DNA of 64,000 nucleotides from positions 62,001-126,000 of the forward strand of contig JADNRY010000093.1 of assembly GCA_015501585.1 (NCBI GenBank), written 5' to 3'. Of this stretch, positions 63,691 through 64,000 are shown piece after piece (within the stretch, counting starts at the first letter, position 1; the number at the start of each line of letters is the position of its first letter). The notes below the pieces were generated by a model. It was not told where the DNA came from. It worked only from the letters and a program-made list of their open reading frames with translations, and searched no databases. The DNA comes from Rhodocollybia butyracea. Its lineage: Eukaryota; Basidiomycota; Agaricomycetes; Agaricales; Omphalotaceae. Made by a program: the position numbers and the translations under genes.

Positions 63691-64000
63691 TTTGGGGGAA
63701 ATGGGCCGAGTTTGGCATCTGCTCAGAAGGCGTCAAGTACCTACCACTTTACAACGAGATCGAGCAGTTGTCCTTTTAATTTCAGCAAAGATCCGAGTTA
63801 AGCGGCGGATTGCAAAGTTTGAACGTTTGAATCACGACTACATGACCAAAAAGGATACGGGATCCAATCTTTGGCTGAATGAGACACCTGGTCCTCCACA
63901 ACAACATGAAGAACAAGCAAAGTCGATACTTTATCATCGACGCAAAGGATGTCTCTTCAGCCGCAGAATACCCATCTGTGAGCAAACCGAAGTATCGTAC

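Larger units (their letters stand above)
58770..63840. repeat. Inverted duplication, right arm
   Basis: Mirror copy of 48220-52870: DUF6534 gene on the minus strand, then the MBOAT relic on the plus strand. The stretch between the two genes is longer here (about 1.9 kb versus 1.0 kb), so insertions or deletions have occurred since duplication. Confidence 0.8.

Noticed and set aside
47018..64000. Transposon-mediated origin of the inverted duplication
   Set aside because: No transposase, reverse transcriptase, LTR or clear terminal repeats with target duplications could be seen at the arm ends.

Overview
The window is nuclear DNA of a basidiomycete fungus, almost certainly a mushroom-forming agaricomycete. 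The evidence is the dense packing of multi-exon genes, very short (about 45-60 nt) GT-AG introns, and families typical of that class: DUF6534 membrane proteins, single-pass surface proteins with PPxY tails, an agaric-type F-box protein, a 7-TM DUF7702-like protein and a wax-synthase-type MBOAT relic. No species can be named. All gene models come from reading splice sites and frames by eye; several were checked by summing exon lengths and testing divisibility by three.

Layout. 0-2 kb: 3' part of a gene for a protein made of ~69-residue coiled-coil repeats, open at the left edge. 2.2-8.3 kb: HIT nucleotide hydrolase (-), prenylcysteine oxidase (-), F-box protein (+), dienelactone-hydrolase-like protein (-). 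8.9-12.6 kb: a tandem pair of surface membrane proteins (-), the second with a one-base homopolymer frameshift, and scraps of a third unit near 13.6 kb. 15.2-20 kb: 7-TM protein (-), Las1 ribosome-biogenesis nuclease (+), another PPxY-tailed surface protein (+). 20.3-26.6 kb: Ysc84-type SH3 actin regulator (+) and the WDR24/Sea2 subunit of the SEAC/GATOR2 complex (+). 26.6-36 kb: two divergently oriented PIF1-type helicase genes flanking a MYND-finger gene. 36.5-39 kb: F-BAR/RhoGAP protein (-). 40.1-46.9 kb: full-length ABCC (MRP-type) transporter (+). 47-64 kb: an old inverted duplication with arms of roughly 5 kb. Each arm carries an apparently functional 17-exon DUF6534 gene and a decayed MBOAT acyltransferase. 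The arms face each other across a 5.9-kb spacer holding an intron-bearing tRNA-Arg, an RRM plus zinc-knuckle RNA-binding protein and a GH72 glucanosyltransferase.

The gene set is mostly housekeeping: RNA processing, TORC1 signalling, Rho and actin control, wall remodelling, vacuolar or drug transport, prenyl-cysteine turnover. No dedicated pathway cluster is visible. The most striking property is gene architecture. At least a dozen exons are 6-24 nt long, and several encode conserved motifs, so standard ORF or gene finders will break these genes. There are three probable GC-AG introns, one of them specific to one duplicate. One intron in a PIF1 gene contains a near-copy of the adjoining exon and looks like an intron born by tandem duplication. 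No mobile-element coding sequence, CRISPR array or viral gene was recognised.
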